A stretch of 64,000 bases of DNA from Pseudomonadota bacterium (lineage in GTDB: Bacteria > Pseudomonadota > Gammaproteobacteria > Burkholderiales > Rhodocyclaceae), in contig JAFEDJ010000046.1 in NCBI GenBank assembly GCA_018241685.1, positions 107,472 through 171,471 on the forward strand, read 5' to 3'. The notes under the pieces are model-generated. The model saw only the letters and a list, made by a program, of their open reading frames with translations, was not told the origin of the DNA and searched no databases. Both the position numbers and the translations under genes were made by a program. Numbering within the stretch: the stretch's first letter is position 1; each line of letters opens with the position of its first letter. Below are positions 17,038-25,506 of the stretch, piece after piece.

Positions 17038-18114
17038 ATGAACCCGACACCCAGCCTGCCCACCCGCGACGACAAGGTCTTTGTGGCCGGCCATCGCGGC
17101 ATGATCGGCGCCGCCCTCGTGCGTGCCCTCGAAACCCGCGGCTACACCGACATCCTGGTCCGCAACGACATTCAGCTCGACATCCTCGATCAGCGTTCGG
17201 TCTTCGAGCTGATCGAGTTCCAGCGCCCTTCGTACGTCTTCTGTGCCGCCGAGCGCCTGCCGTCCTGCGACGGGGAGGAGCCGGGCCGGGTGCTGTTCGA
17301 GAACCTGACGATCCAGAACAACCTCATCCACGGCGCCCACGAGGCGGCGGTGCGCTGGCTGGCTTTCATCGCGGCAGATGGCATCTACCCGGCCGGGGCG
17401 GTGGAGCCCGTCGCGGAGTCTGCGGCGATGAGCGGACCGCCGGCGACCGGTGCCTACGGCCAGGCGAAGCTGACTGGAGTGCTGCTGTGCGACGCCTATC
17501 GCGCCCAGTACGGCCAGCCCTTCGTGAGCATCGTGCCGTCCTGCGTCTATGGTCCGGCGGACAGCTTCGATCTGCATGGTGGCCGGCCGGTCCCTGTGTT
17601 GTTGCGTCAGCTGCATCTGGCCAAGCTGGTGCGTGGTTCAGCGCTCGATGCGATTCCTGCTGACGAGAAGCGCCATGGGCGCATTCCGGATGATGTACTC
17701 GCACGCCTCGGGCTGGCACGGGGGGAGGGCAAGCGTTTCGTAGCGACCGGCGCGGAGCCGGCCATCGTCCTGCCCTGGGCCGCCGATTCATGCTGGGATC
17801 TGGTTTTTGCCGACGATCTGGCGACGGTCTGCGTGGACCTGATGGAGCGGGGCTACGACGGGGCGATGCTCAATGTGGGAAGTGCCGTTCAGGTGACACT
17901 GGCTGAACTTGCCGCCCGTCTTGCCGAGCTGCTTGGTTTCGACGGGAAGATCGAGTTCGCACCGGATGGGCCGGCCGGCTCGCCACGACTCGATACCGGA
18001 AGGCTGTCGACGCTGGGCTTGGCGGCGGACACGCGTCTCGAGGCCGGGCTGGCAGCGACCTACGCGGATTACACCGCTGAGCGCAAGAAAAAGGCGGCCA
18101 CCGTGGCCGCCTGA
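17038..18114 (+). CDS. GDP-L-fucose synthase-like SDR epimerase with altered active site
   Basis: 358-residue extended SDR protein resembling GDP-4-keto-6-deoxymannose epimerase/reductase (Fcl/WcaG). It keeps the dinucleotide loop GHRGMIG near the N-terminus, YGQAK (catalytic Tyr/Lys) and the PSCVYGPADSF block. In Fcl the Ser/Cys of SSCIYP and a His before the VIPALL helix are needed for catalysis; here the corresponding stretches read AADGIYP and RPVPVLL, so those residues appear lost. It stands alone, not in a sugar-nucleotide cluster. It may be a binding or otherwise repurposed member. The last codons overlap a terminator for the opposite liv operon. Confidence 0.7.
   Translation: MNPTPSLPTRDDKVFVAGHRGMIGAALVRALETRGYTDILVRNDIQLDILDQRSVFELIEFQRPSYVFCAAERLPSCDGEEPGRVLFENLTIQNNLIHGAHEAAVRWLAFIAADGIYPAGAVEPVAESAAMSGPPATGAYGQAKLTGVLLCDAYRAQYGQPFVSIVPSCVYGPADSFDLHGGRPVPVLLRQLHLAKLVRGSALDAIPADEKRHGRIPDDVLARLGLARGEGKRFVATGAEPAIVLPWAADSCWDLVFADDLATVCVDLMERGYDGAMLNVGSAVQVTLAELAARLAELLGFDGKIEFAPDGPAGSPRLDTGRLSTLGLAADTRLEAGLAATYADYTAERKKKAATVAA
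18085..18112 (-). terminator. Terminator of the liv operon, inside the 3' end of the epimerase gene
   Basis: On the minus strand a GGCGGCCA/TGGCCGCC stem with a 3-nt loop is followed by TTTTTCTT, 34 bp past the livM stop. The same DNA encodes the Lys-Lys-Ala-Ala tail of the convergent gene. Confidence 0.75.
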
Positions 18115-18145
18115 TGGTTTGCCGTCGATTCGGCGGTCGGGCCCC

Positions 18146-19102
18146 TCAGCGGATGCCGGCGCGCTGGATCAGGGCTTGGATCTCGCCGACGATGCCGCGC
18201 CGGAAGGCCAGCACGCAGGCGACGAAGATCGCCCCCATGATCACCGTCACCCATGAGCCGACCTTGTCGGCCAGCTCGTTCTGCAGCGTCACAATGGTCG
18301 CCGAGCCGACTGCCGGGCCGAGGATGGTGCCGAGGCCGCCGAGCAGGGTCATCAGCACCACCTCGCCGGAGGTGTGCCAATGTACGTCAGACAGGGAGGC
18401 GAGCTGGAAGACCAGCGTCTTGGTCGCACCGGCGAGGCCCGCCAGGGAGGCCGAGATCACGAAGGCCAGCAGCTTGAATTTGGCCACGTCGTAGCCGAGG
18501 GACACTGCCCGCGGCTCGTTCTCGCGGATGGCCTTGAGGATCTGCCCGAAGGGCGAGTGGATCGTCCGGTAGATGATGAAGAAGCCGAGGCTGAACACCG
18601 CGTACACCAAGTAGTACATGGCGATGTTGTCCGACAGGTCGATGACGCCGAACAGGTGGCCGCGGGGCACGCCCTGCAGGCCGTCCTCGCCGCCGGTGGC
18701 CGGCACCTGCAGGACCAGGAAGTACACCATCTGGGCGAGGGCCAGCGTGATCATCGCGAAGTAGATGCCGGTGCGGCGGATCGCCAGGATGCCGAACAGC
18801 CAGCCGAGCAGACCGGCGCTGGCCGTGCCGGCCAGGATGCCGACCTCGGGCGACACGCCGGAGTCGCGCACCAGCAGGCCGCACACATAGCCCGCGGTGC
18901 CGAGAAAGGCCGCATGGCCGAAGGACAGCAGGCCGGCGAAACCCAGCAGCAGGTTGAAGGCGCTGGCGAACAACGCGAAGCAGAACAGCTTCATCAGGAA
19001 GGTCGGGTACACCGCGAAGGGTGCGAGCAGGCCGACGACGAACAGGCCGGTGTACAACACCTCGGTCTTGATCAGGGCGCTGGGCTGGGCGGGAGAGTTC
19101 AC
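18146..19102 (-). CDS. livM: Branched-chain amino acid ABC transporter permease LivM
   Basis: Inner-membrane permease, 318 residues with eight or more hydrophobic helices. The conserved GFAGLLSFGHAAFLGTAGY loop near the N-terminus and the C-terminal LLGGLGTILGPAVG segment match LivM. A GTG start at 19102 is preceded by AGGAG five bases upstream. It pairs with LivH just upstream in the operon. Substrate within the branched-chain/short amide group cannot be read from sequence. Confidence 0.92.
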   Translation of the reverse strand: MNSPAQPSALIKTEVLYTGLFVVGLLAPFAVYPTFLMKLFCFALFASAFNLLLGFAGLLSFGHAAFLGTAGYVCGLLVRDSGVSPEVGILAGTASAGLLGWLFGILAIRRTGIYFAMITLALAQMVYFLVLQVPATGGEDGLQGVPRGHLFGVIDLSDNIAMYYLVYAVFSLGFFIIYRTIHSPFGQILKAIRENEPRAVSLGYDVAKFKLLAFVISASLAGLAGATKTLVFQLASLSDVHWHTSGEVVLMTLLGGLGTILGPAVGSATIVTLQNELADKVGSWVTVIMGAIFVACVLAFRRGIVGEIQALIQRAGIR

Positions 19103-19125
19103 GCTGACTCCTGGTTTTCCGTGGT

Positions 19126-20007
19126 TCAGGCCTTGCCGAACAGGCCCGCAGGCCGCACCAGCAGGACGACGACCATGATGACGAAGACGACGACGGCAGA
19201 GGCTTCCGGGTAAAAGACCTTGGTCAGCCCCTCGATGAGGCCCAGCCCGATACCGGTGACGATGGAGCCGAGGATGGAGCCCATGCCACCGATCACCACC
19301 ACGGCGAAGACCACGATGATCAGGTTGGAGCCCATCAGCGGATTGACTTGGAACACCGGCGCGGCGAGCACGCCGGCGAAGGCAGCCAGCGCCACGCCGT
19401 AGCCGTAGGTGAAGGTGATCAGCAGCGGCACGTTGATGCCCAGCGCCTGGACGATCTGCGGGTTCTCGGTGCCGGCACGCAGGTAGGCGCCGAGGCGGGT
19501 CTTCTCGATCATGAACCAGGTGCCGAAGCACACCGTCAGCGACGCGACGACGACCCACGCGCGGTACAGGGGCAGGAACATGAAGCCCAGGTGGATGCCG
19601 CCGGAGAGGGCTTCCGGCACCTCGTAGGATTCGCCGGAGATGCCGAATTGGTCGCGGAAAATGCCCTCGATGATCAGCGCCAGCCCGAAGGTGAGCAGCA
19701 GGCCGTAGAGGTGGTCGAGCTTGTAGAGCTTGCGCAGCATGGTCCGCTCGAGGAGCACGCCCAGCAGGCCGACCAGCAGCGGCGCGGCGATCAGCGCCAC
19801 CCAGTAGTTGACCTCGAACTTGGTCAGGGCCAACCAGGCGATGAAGGCGCCCATCATGTACTGCGCGCCGTGGGCGAAGTTGATGATGTTGAGGAGGCCG
19901 AAGATGATCGCCAGCCCGAGGCTGAGGATCGCGTAGAAGGAGCCGTTGATCAGCCCGACCAGCAACTGGCTGCCGAGCAGGGCGGTCGGGACGCCGAAGA
20001 TTTCCAT
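19126..20007 (-). CDS. livH: Branched-chain amino acid ABC transporter permease LivH
   Basis: 293-residue polytopic permease of the LivH family, with ILSLGLAIIFGLLNIINFAHG near the N-terminus and the FAVVVIGGMGSILGSI loop characteristic of the family. It is second-last in the minus-strand operon, 23 bp before livM. A 109-bp spacer with a hairpin separates it from the binding-protein gene. Confidence 0.93.
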   Translation of the reverse strand: MEIFGVPTALLGSQLLVGLINGSFYAILSLGLAIIFGLLNIINFAHGAQYMMGAFIAWLALTKFEVNYWVALIAAPLLVGLLGVLLERTMLRKLYKLDHLYGLLLTFGLALIIEGIFRDQFGISGESYEVPEALSGGIHLGFMFLPLYRAWVVVASLTVCFGTWFMIEKTRLGAYLRAGTENPQIVQALGINVPLLITFTYGYGVALAAFAGVLAAPVFQVNPLMGSNLIIVVFAVVVIGGMGSILGSIVTGIGLGLIEGLTKVFYPEASAVVVFVIMVVVLLVRPAGLFGKA

Positions 20008-20065
20008 GGGGCACTCCAGTCCTGGTATCGCACCGGGCTACCAGACAAAGTTCGGGGATACAGCG

Positions 20066-20101
20066 CCCTGTGTGAGGCGAATTCATGCGCTCCACACAGG
20101 G
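20066..20101 (-). repeat. Inverted repeat between binding-protein and permease genes
   Basis: CCCTGTGTG (20066-20074) and CACACAGGG (20093-20101) form a 9-bp stem with an 18-nt loop. No T run follows. It is likely an RNA-processing or attenuation hairpin giving higher binding-protein than permease expression. Confidence 0.5.
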
Positions 20102-20116
20102 GAGGCTTCGCCGCGC

Positions 20117-21331
20117 TTACTTCTTGACCAGCGCGCAGCGCGACAGGGACAGCGGCTGGAAGGCCTCTGCGGCCGGAATCACCTGGCGTACGGTGTAGTA
20201 GTCCCACGGGTACTTCGATTCGGACGGCTTCTTCACCTGCATCAGGTACATGTCGTGGACCATGCGGCCGTCGTCGCGGATCTTGCCGTTCTTGGCGAAG
20301 AAGTCGTTGATCGGCGTCTTTTTCATCTGCTCCATGACCTTCTTGGTGTCGTCGCTGCCGGCCGCCTTGACTGCCTTCAGGTAGTGGTAGATCGCCGAGT
20401 ACTGGCCGGCCTGGACCATCGTCGGCATCTTCTTCTGCAAGCCGAAGAAGCGCTTCGACCAGGCACGGGTCTCATCGTTGAGGTCCCAGTAGAAGCCTTC
20501 GGTCAGATACATGCCCTGGGTGGACTTGAGGCCGAGGGCGTGCACATCGGTGATGAACATCAACAGGCCCGCCAGGGTCTGGGTCGGCGTGATGCCGAAT
20601 TCGGCGGCCTGCTTGATGGTGTTGGTGGTGTCGGCGCCGGCGTTGGCGAGGCCGATGACCTGGGCGCCGGAGGCCTGGGCCTTGAGCAGGAAGGACGAGA
20701 AGTCCGAGCCCGGGAAAGGGTGGCGTACCGAGCCAAGCACCTTGCCGCCGTTGGCCGTGACCACCGCCGAGGCGTCCTTCTCCAGGGCCTGGCCGAAGGC
20801 GTAGTCGGCGGTGATGAAGAACCAGCTCTTGCCGCCCTGCTTGGTGACCGCCTTGGCGGTGCCGTTGGCCAGCGCGTAGGTGTCGTAGGCGTAGTGCACC
20901 GACACGTCGTTGCACTGCTCGTTGGTGATCGCGGTGGAGCCGGGGCCGTTCATGATCGCGATGCGGTCCTTCTCCTTGGCGACCTTCATCACCGCCAGCG
21001 CGGTGGAGGTGGTGACCAGTTCGGTGGCGGTATCCACGCCTTCGCGCTCGAACCATTCGCGGGCCTTGTTGGAGGCGATGTCGGCCTTGTTCTGGTGGTC
21101 GGCGGTGACCACCTCGATCTTGAAGTTCGGCTTCTCCTTGGCGATGAAGTCCTCGATGGCCATCTTGGTGGCCAGTACTGCGCCGGAGCCGGCCAGGTCG
21201 GAATAGGTGCCGGACAGGTCGGTGAGTACGCCGATCTTCACCACGCCGCCGGAGATCTGCGCGTGGGCGCCGGCGGACAGGGTGGCGAGGGCGGCGCCAC
21301 AAGCCAGGCTCATCGTCTTCTTCATGCTCAT
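20117..21331 (-). CDS. livK: ABC transporter branched-chain amino acid-binding protein
   Basis: 404-residue periplasmic type I binding protein. The signal peptide MSMKKTMSLACGAALATLSA ends at AHA; the mature part begins ISGGVVKIGVLTDLSGTYSD as in the ABC amino-acid/amide receptor family. The ATG at 21331 is chosen from three nearby in-frame ATGs because AAGGAG lies eight bases upstream. Similar proteins bind branched-chain amino acids, urea, short amides or aromatic acids, so the ligand is uncertain. Confidence 0.9.
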   Translation of the reverse strand: MSMKKTMSLACGAALATLSAGAHAQISGGVVKIGVLTDLSGTYSDLAGSGAVLATKMAIEDFIAKEKPNFKIEVVTADHQNKADIASNKAREWFEREGVDTATELVTTSTALAVMKVAKEKDRIAIMNGPGSTAITNEQCNDVSVHYAYDTYALANGTAKAVTKQGGKSWFFITADYAFGQALEKDASAVVTANGGKVLGSVRHPFPGSDFSSFLLKAQASGAQVIGLANAGADTTNTIKQAAEFGITPTQTLAGLLMFITDVHALGLKSTQGMYLTEGFYWDLNDETRAWSKRFFGLQKKMPTMVQAGQYSAIYHYLKAVKAAGSDDTKKVMEQMKKTPINDFFAKNGKIRDDGRMVHDMYLMQVKKPSESKYPWDYYTVRQVIPAAEAFQPLSLSRCALVKK

Positions 21332-21366
21332 GTCTCTCACTCCTTCTGCTTGTTGTATGGGGATGT

Positions 21367-22089
21367 TCAGACGCCCAGCGTGTGGTGCAGCCAGTCCATG
21401 CGGCCGGGCAGTTCTTCCTTGCTGATCGTGGCCAGGATCTCGCCGTGCTCCAGCACGTAGTGGCGGTCAGCCAGTGGCGCGGCGAAGCGGAAGTTCTGCT
21501 CCACCAGGATGATCGTGAAACCGCGTGCCTTGAGTTCGTTGATGACCTCGCCGAGCTTCTTGACGATGACCGGCGCCAGGCCTTCGGTGATCTCGTCGAG
21601 CAGCAGCAGCTTGGCGCCGGTGCGTAGTACACGGGCCATCGCCAGCATCTGCTGCTCACCGCCGGACAGCTTGGTGCCGGGGCTGTTGCGGCGCTCCAGC
21701 AGGTTGGGGAACATCGTGTAGAGCTCGTCCACCGACATGCCGCCGCTGGCCACCTGGGGCGGCAGCAGCAGGTTCTCCTCGGTGGACAGGGAGGCGAAGA
21801 TCGCGCGTTCTTCAGGTACGTAGCCGATGCCGTAGCGGGCCATGCGGTGGGTCGGCTCGGCAATGATTTCCTTGCCATTCAGCATGATCGAACCGCTGCG
21901 CCGACCCACCAGCCCGAGGATGGATTTGAGGGTGGTCGAGCGGCCGGAGCCGTTGCGGCCCAGTAGCGTGACGCACTCCCCACGGCCAACGTGCAGGTCG
22001 ATACCGTGCAGGATGTGGGATTCGCCGTAGAACGCGTGCAGGTCGCGGATGCGCAGCATTTCGGGCTTGGGGTCGAAGGCGCTGGTCAT
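21367..22089 (-). CDS. livF: ABC transporter ATP-binding protein LivF, Walker A Lys replaced by Arg
   Basis: 240-residue cytoplasmic ATPase subunit. Signature LSGGEQQMLAMARVL, Walker B LLLLDEITEGLAP and the switch region are intact. The Walker A loop reads GRNGSGRSTT, with Arg in place of the phosphate-binding Lys; the codon is CGC and the frame is clean. The start is the ATG of MTSAFDPKPEML. It lies between livG and the binding-protein gene. Confidence 0.9.
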   Translation of the reverse strand: MTSAFDPKPEMLRIRDLHAFYGESHILHGIDLHVGRGECVTLLGRNGSGRSTTLKSILGLVGRRSGSIMLNGKEIIAEPTHRMARYGIGYVPEERAIFASLSTEENLLLPPQVASGGMSVDELYTMFPNLLERRNSPGTKLSGGEQQMLAMARVLRTGAKLLLLDEITEGLAPVIVKKLGEVINELKARGFTIILVEQNFRFAAPLADRHYVLEHGEILATISKEELPGRMDWLHHTLGV

Positions 22090-22103
22090 GGGCGGGCTCC
22101 CGG

Positions 22104-22871
22104 TCAGTGGTGGGCGTCGTGCATGTCGGCCGAGCCCACGTAGGCTTCGAGCACCTGCGGGTTCCTGGAGACCTCCGCATAGGGGCCTTCGGCGAGGATG
22201 CTGCCCCGCTGCAGCACGGTGATGCGGTCGCACAGGTCGGCCACCACCGACAGGTTGTGTTCGACCATCAGGATCGTGCGATCGACGGACACCTTGCGGA
22301 TCAGCTCGACGACGCGGGCGATGTCCTCGTGGCCCATGCCCTGGGTCGGTTCGTCGAGGAGCATCATCGTCGGCTCCAGCGCCAGCGTCGTGGCGATCTC
22401 CAGCGCGCGCTTGCGGCCGTAGGGCATTTCTGCGGTGACGGTGTCGGCGAAGCCGGCCAGATCCACCGATTCCAGCAGTTCCATCGCACGGCTGTTGAGC
22501 ACATCGAGGCTCTTCTTCGAGCGCCAGAAGTGGAATTCGGTGCCGAGCTTCCGTTGCAGGCCGATGCGCACGTTCTCCATCACTGTCAGGTGCGGAAAGG
22601 TCGCCGAGATCTGGAACGAGCGCACCAGCCCGCGCCGGGCGGTGGCGGCCGGGGCCTCGCGGGTGATGTCCTGCCCGTCGAAGCTGATCGTGCCGCGGGT
22701 TGGCGGCAGGAACTTGGTGAGCAGGTTGAAGACGGTGGTCTTGCCGGCGCCGTTGGGGCCAATCAGCGCGTGGATGTGGCCGCGCTGGATTTTCAGATCC
22801 ACATTGGAAACCGCCGTGAAGCCCTTGAACTCTTTCGTCAGGCCGGCGGTTTCGAGGATGTACTCGCTCAT
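22104..22871 (-). CDS. livG: ABC transporter ATP-binding protein LivG
   Basis: 255-residue ATPase subunit with canonical Walker A (GPNGAGKTT), Walker B (MMLLDEPTQGM) and the switch His (MVEHNLSVV). The signature helix is YGRKRALEIATTL, a degenerate LSGGQ region. With a normal Walker A here and an Arg variant in LivF, the two nucleotide sites may be unequal. It is preceded by a small membrane ORF. Confidence 0.92.
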   Translation of the reverse strand: MSEYILETAGLTKEFKGFTAVSNVDLKIQRGHIHALIGPNGAGKTTVFNLLTKFLPPTRGTISFDGQDITREAPAATARRGLVRSFQISATFPHLTVMENVRIGLQRKLGTEFHFWRSKKSLDVLNSRAMELLESVDLAGFADTVTAEMPYGRKRALEIATTLALEPTMMLLDEPTQGMGHEDIARVVELIRKVSVDRTILMVEHNLSVVADLCDRITVLQRGSILAEGPYAEVSRNPQVLEAYVGSADMHDAHH

Positions 22872-22893
22872 GGAGCCTCCCGCAGGTGGCGGA

Positions 22894-23031
22894 TCAGCGT
22901 TCTGTCGGGAGGGTTTGGCGGACGCGGACGGGAATGGGAATTGGGCGCCGCTGCGTCTCGATGAAGCGGCGGGCGAGCCGCACGGCGAGGACGAGCGTGA
23001 TGATCGTCGCCAGGATGGGCAAGGGGCTCAT
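22894..23031 (-). CDS. 45-residue single-pass membrane peptide upstream of livG
   Basis: A short ORF from the ATG at 23031 to TGA at 22894. It has one hydrophobic helix (PLPILATIITLVLAVRLA, residues 3-20), then a basic, Pro/Arg-rich tail (RRFIETQRRPIPIPVRVR). A good ribosome site, GGAGA, lies seven bases before the ATG, and livG follows after 22 bp in the same direction. It is probably the first gene of the liv operon. No known family was recognised. Confidence 0.5.
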   Translation of the reverse strand: MSPLPILATIITLVLAVRLARRFIETQRRPIPIPVRVRQTLPTER

Positions 23032-23317
23032 GGCGGTGTCTCCGTATCGTTATGGCTGCTAGCCTAGAGCCGGACCTTGTCCACAGCGTTGCTCAAATGT
23101 AACGAATGTTGCGATATGCCAGTCGGGCGGCCTCGGCGCGCTGCGCCTTTACCGGCGCGACAGGGGCTCGGTGGCCGGGGCGCGGCGAAGGTGAGGAAAT
23201 ACCCGAACGGCGTGGGCCGATAATGGGGCTTCCCACATCCGCTGCAGCACGGGCCGCCGCAAGCGCTAGAATGCAAGATTGCAACAAACCATTCGTTCGA
23301 AGACGGAGTCACCCGAG

Positions 23318-25159
23318 ATGCCCCAGTATCGTTCCCGCACCTCCACCGCCGGTCGCAACATGGCCGGCGCCCGCGCCCTGTGGCGCGCCACCGGCATGAA
23401 GGATGGCGATTTCGAAAAGCCGATCATCGCCGTGGTCAACAGCTTCACCCAGTTCGTGCCGGGCCATGTGCACCTCAAGGACCTGGGCCAGCTGGTTGCG
23501 CGGGAGATCGAGGCTGCCGGCGGTGTCGCCAAGGAATTCAACACCATCGCCATCGATGACGGCATCGCCATGGGCCACGGCGGCATGCTTTACAGCCTGC
23601 CATCCCGCGACCTGATCGCCGACAGCGTGGAGTACATGGTCAACGCCCACACCGCCGACGCGATGGTGTGCATCTCCAACTGTGACAAGATCACCCCGGG
23701 CATGCTGATGGCCGCGCTGCGCCTCAACATTCCGGCGATCTTCGTGTCTGGCGGCCCGATGGAGGCCGGCAAGGTCAAGTGGGAAGCCAAGGTGATCTCC
23801 CTCGACCTGGTCGATGCGATGGTCAAGGCTGCCGACAGCAGCTGTTCCGACGAGGAAGTGGACGCCGTCGAGCGGTCCGCCTGTCCGACCTGCGGTTCCT
23901 GCTCCGGCATGTTTACCGCCAACTCCATGAACTGCCTGACCGAGGCTCTGGGCCTGTCCCTGCCGGGCAACGGCACCGTGGTCGCCACCCATGCCGACCG
24001 CGAGCAGCTGTTCCTACGCGCCGGCCGCACCATCGTCGGCATGGCCCGCCGCTACTACGAGCAGGACGACGAGTCCGTGCTGCCGCGCTCCATCGCCAGC
24101 TTCAAGGCCTTCGAGAACGCCATCAGCCTCGACGTGGCGATGGGCGGTTCCACCAACACCGTGCTGCATCTGCTGGCCGCCGCCAAGGAAGCCGGTGTGG
24201 ACTTCACGATGAAGGATATCGACCGCATCTCCCGCCACGTGCCCTGCCTGTGCAAGGTGGCACCGGCGGTGGCTGACGTGCACATCGAGGACGTGCACCG
24301 CGCCGGTGGCATCATGGGCATCCTCGGCGAGCTGAGCCGCGCCGGCCTGCTGCACACCGACCTGCCCACCGTCCACGCCAAGACCCTCGGCGAGGCGCTG
24401 GCGACCTGGGACGTGATGAAGGCCCACGACGGCGGCGTGTTCAACTTCTACAAGGCCGCGCCGGGCGGCGTGCCGACCCAGGTTGCCTTCAGCCAGGACC
24501 GTCGCTGGAACGAGCTGGATCTGGATCGCAGCCACGGCGTGATCCGTGACAAGGCGCACGCCTTCAGCCAGGACGGTGGCCTCGCCGTGCTGTACGGCAA
24601 CATCGCCGAGAAGGGCTGCATCGTGAAGACCGCCGGCGTTGACGAGTCGATCTGGCAGTTCACCGGCCGTGCCCGCGTGTTCGAGAGCCAGGAAGACGCG
24701 GTGGCCGGCATCCTCGGCGACCAGATCGTCGTCGGCGACGTGGTGGTGATCCGCTACGAAGGCCCGAAGGGCGGCCCCGGTATGCAGGAAATGCTCTACC
24801 CGACCAGCTACCTGAAGTCGAAGGGCCTCGGCAAGAGCTGCGCGTTGCTGACCGACGGGCGTTTCTCCGGTGGCACCTCCGGCCTGTCCATCGGCCATGC
24901 CTCGCCGGAAGCGGCCTGCGGCGGCGCGATCGGCCTGGTGGAAGAGGGCGACACCATCGAGATCGACATCCCCAACCGCCGCATCAACCTGGCGGTCTCC
25001 GACGAAGTGCTGGCAGCCCGCCGCGCTGCCCAGGATGCCCGCGGCTGGAAGCCGGCGAACCGCGTCCGCCACGTGAGTGCTGCACTGCAGGCCTACGCAG
25101 CGCTCACCACCAGCGCCGATACCGGTGCGGTGCGTGATGTGACGCAGATCCAGCGCTGA
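23318..25159 (+). CDS. ilvD: Dihydroxy-acid dehydratase
   Basis: Iron-sulfur dehydratase making the 2-keto acids of valine, leucine and isoleucine (and pantothenate). 613 residues, close to the usual 616. Cluster and substrate motifs are CDKITPGM and CPTCGSCSGMFTANSMNCL, with DGRFSGGTSGLSIGHASPEA near the C-terminus. The ATG at 23318 (MPQYRSRTSTAGRNM) has GGAG upstream; 13 earlier in-frame codons are non-coding. It is divergent from the liv operon and followed by a terminator. Confidence 0.96.
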   Translation: MPQYRSRTSTAGRNMAGARALWRATGMKDGDFEKPIIAVVNSFTQFVPGHVHLKDLGQLVAREIEAAGGVAKEFNTIAIDDGIAMGHGGMLYSLPSRDLIADSVEYMVNAHTADAMVCISNCDKITPGMLMAALRLNIPAIFVSGGPMEAGKVKWEAKVISLDLVDAMVKAADSSCSDEEVDAVERSACPTCGSCSGMFTANSMNCLTEALGLSLPGNGTVVATHADREQLFLRAGRTIVGMARRYYEQDDESVLPRSIASFKAFENAISLDVAMGGSTNTVLHLLAAAKEAGVDFTMKDIDRISRHVPCLCKVAPAVADVHIEDVHRAGGIMGILGELSRAGLLHTDLPTVHAKTLGEALATWDVMKAHDGGVFNFYKAAPGGVPTQVAFSQDRRWNELDLDRSHGVIRDKAHAFSQDGGLAVLYGNIAEKGCIVKTAGVDESIWQFTGRARVFESQEDAVAGILGDQIVVGDVVVIRYEGPKGGPGMQEMLYPTSYLKSKGLGKSCALLTDGRFSGGTSGLSIGHASPEAACGGAIGLVEEGDTIEIDIPNRRINLAVSDEVLAARRAAQDARGWKPANRVRHVSAALQAYAALTTSADTGAVRDVTQIQR

Positions 25160-25181
25160 GTTTCACTGCGGCGTGATCGAA

Positions 25182-25207
25182 CAAAGCCCGGCTCCGGCCG
25201 GGCTTTG
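25182..25207 (+). terminator. Terminator between ilvD and the nafY unit
   Basis: Perfect CAAAGCCCGGC / GCCGGGCTTTG stem with a 4-nt loop followed by TGTTTATTT. It is symmetrical enough to serve the convergent nafY-side operon as well. Confidence 0.85.
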
Positions 25208-25217
25208 TGTTTATTTA

Positions 25218-25484
25218 TCAGCGTGCCAGCTCTTCCAGCGACGCGTGCAGCTTCGGCACGAACAGCGCGTCCTGCTCGCTGATCTGGGCGAGGGCGTAGC
25301 GGATCAGCTGGGCGCCGGCGGGGACGGCCTCCGGCATATTGTCCAGCTCGGCGGCGAAGCGGCCGATGCTGCTGGCCACCAGCCGCGTGATGCGCGGGTT
25401 CTCGCCAAAGACGCGGGCGGTGCCGACGGCATTGCTGATCAATGCGGCGGTGGCCTCGAAGTGGTCGGGTTTCGGCTTGGCCAT
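25218..25484 (-). CDS. Small helical protein co-transcribed with nafY
   Basis: 88 residues, no Cys, predicted all-helical, no signal peptide or membrane segment. It follows nafY by 22 bp with a strong ribosome site (GGGAGGA), so it belongs to the same NifA/RpoN-controlled unit. No family was recognised; a role around nitrogenase or its cofactor is inferred only from the operon. Confidence 0.75.
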   Translation of the reverse strand: MAKPKPDHFEATAALISNAVGTARVFGENPRITRLVASSIGRFAAELDNMPEAVPAGAQLIRYALAQISEQDALFVPKLHASLEELAR

Positions 25485-25506
25485 GGCATGTCCTCCCGGG
25501 AGGGTT

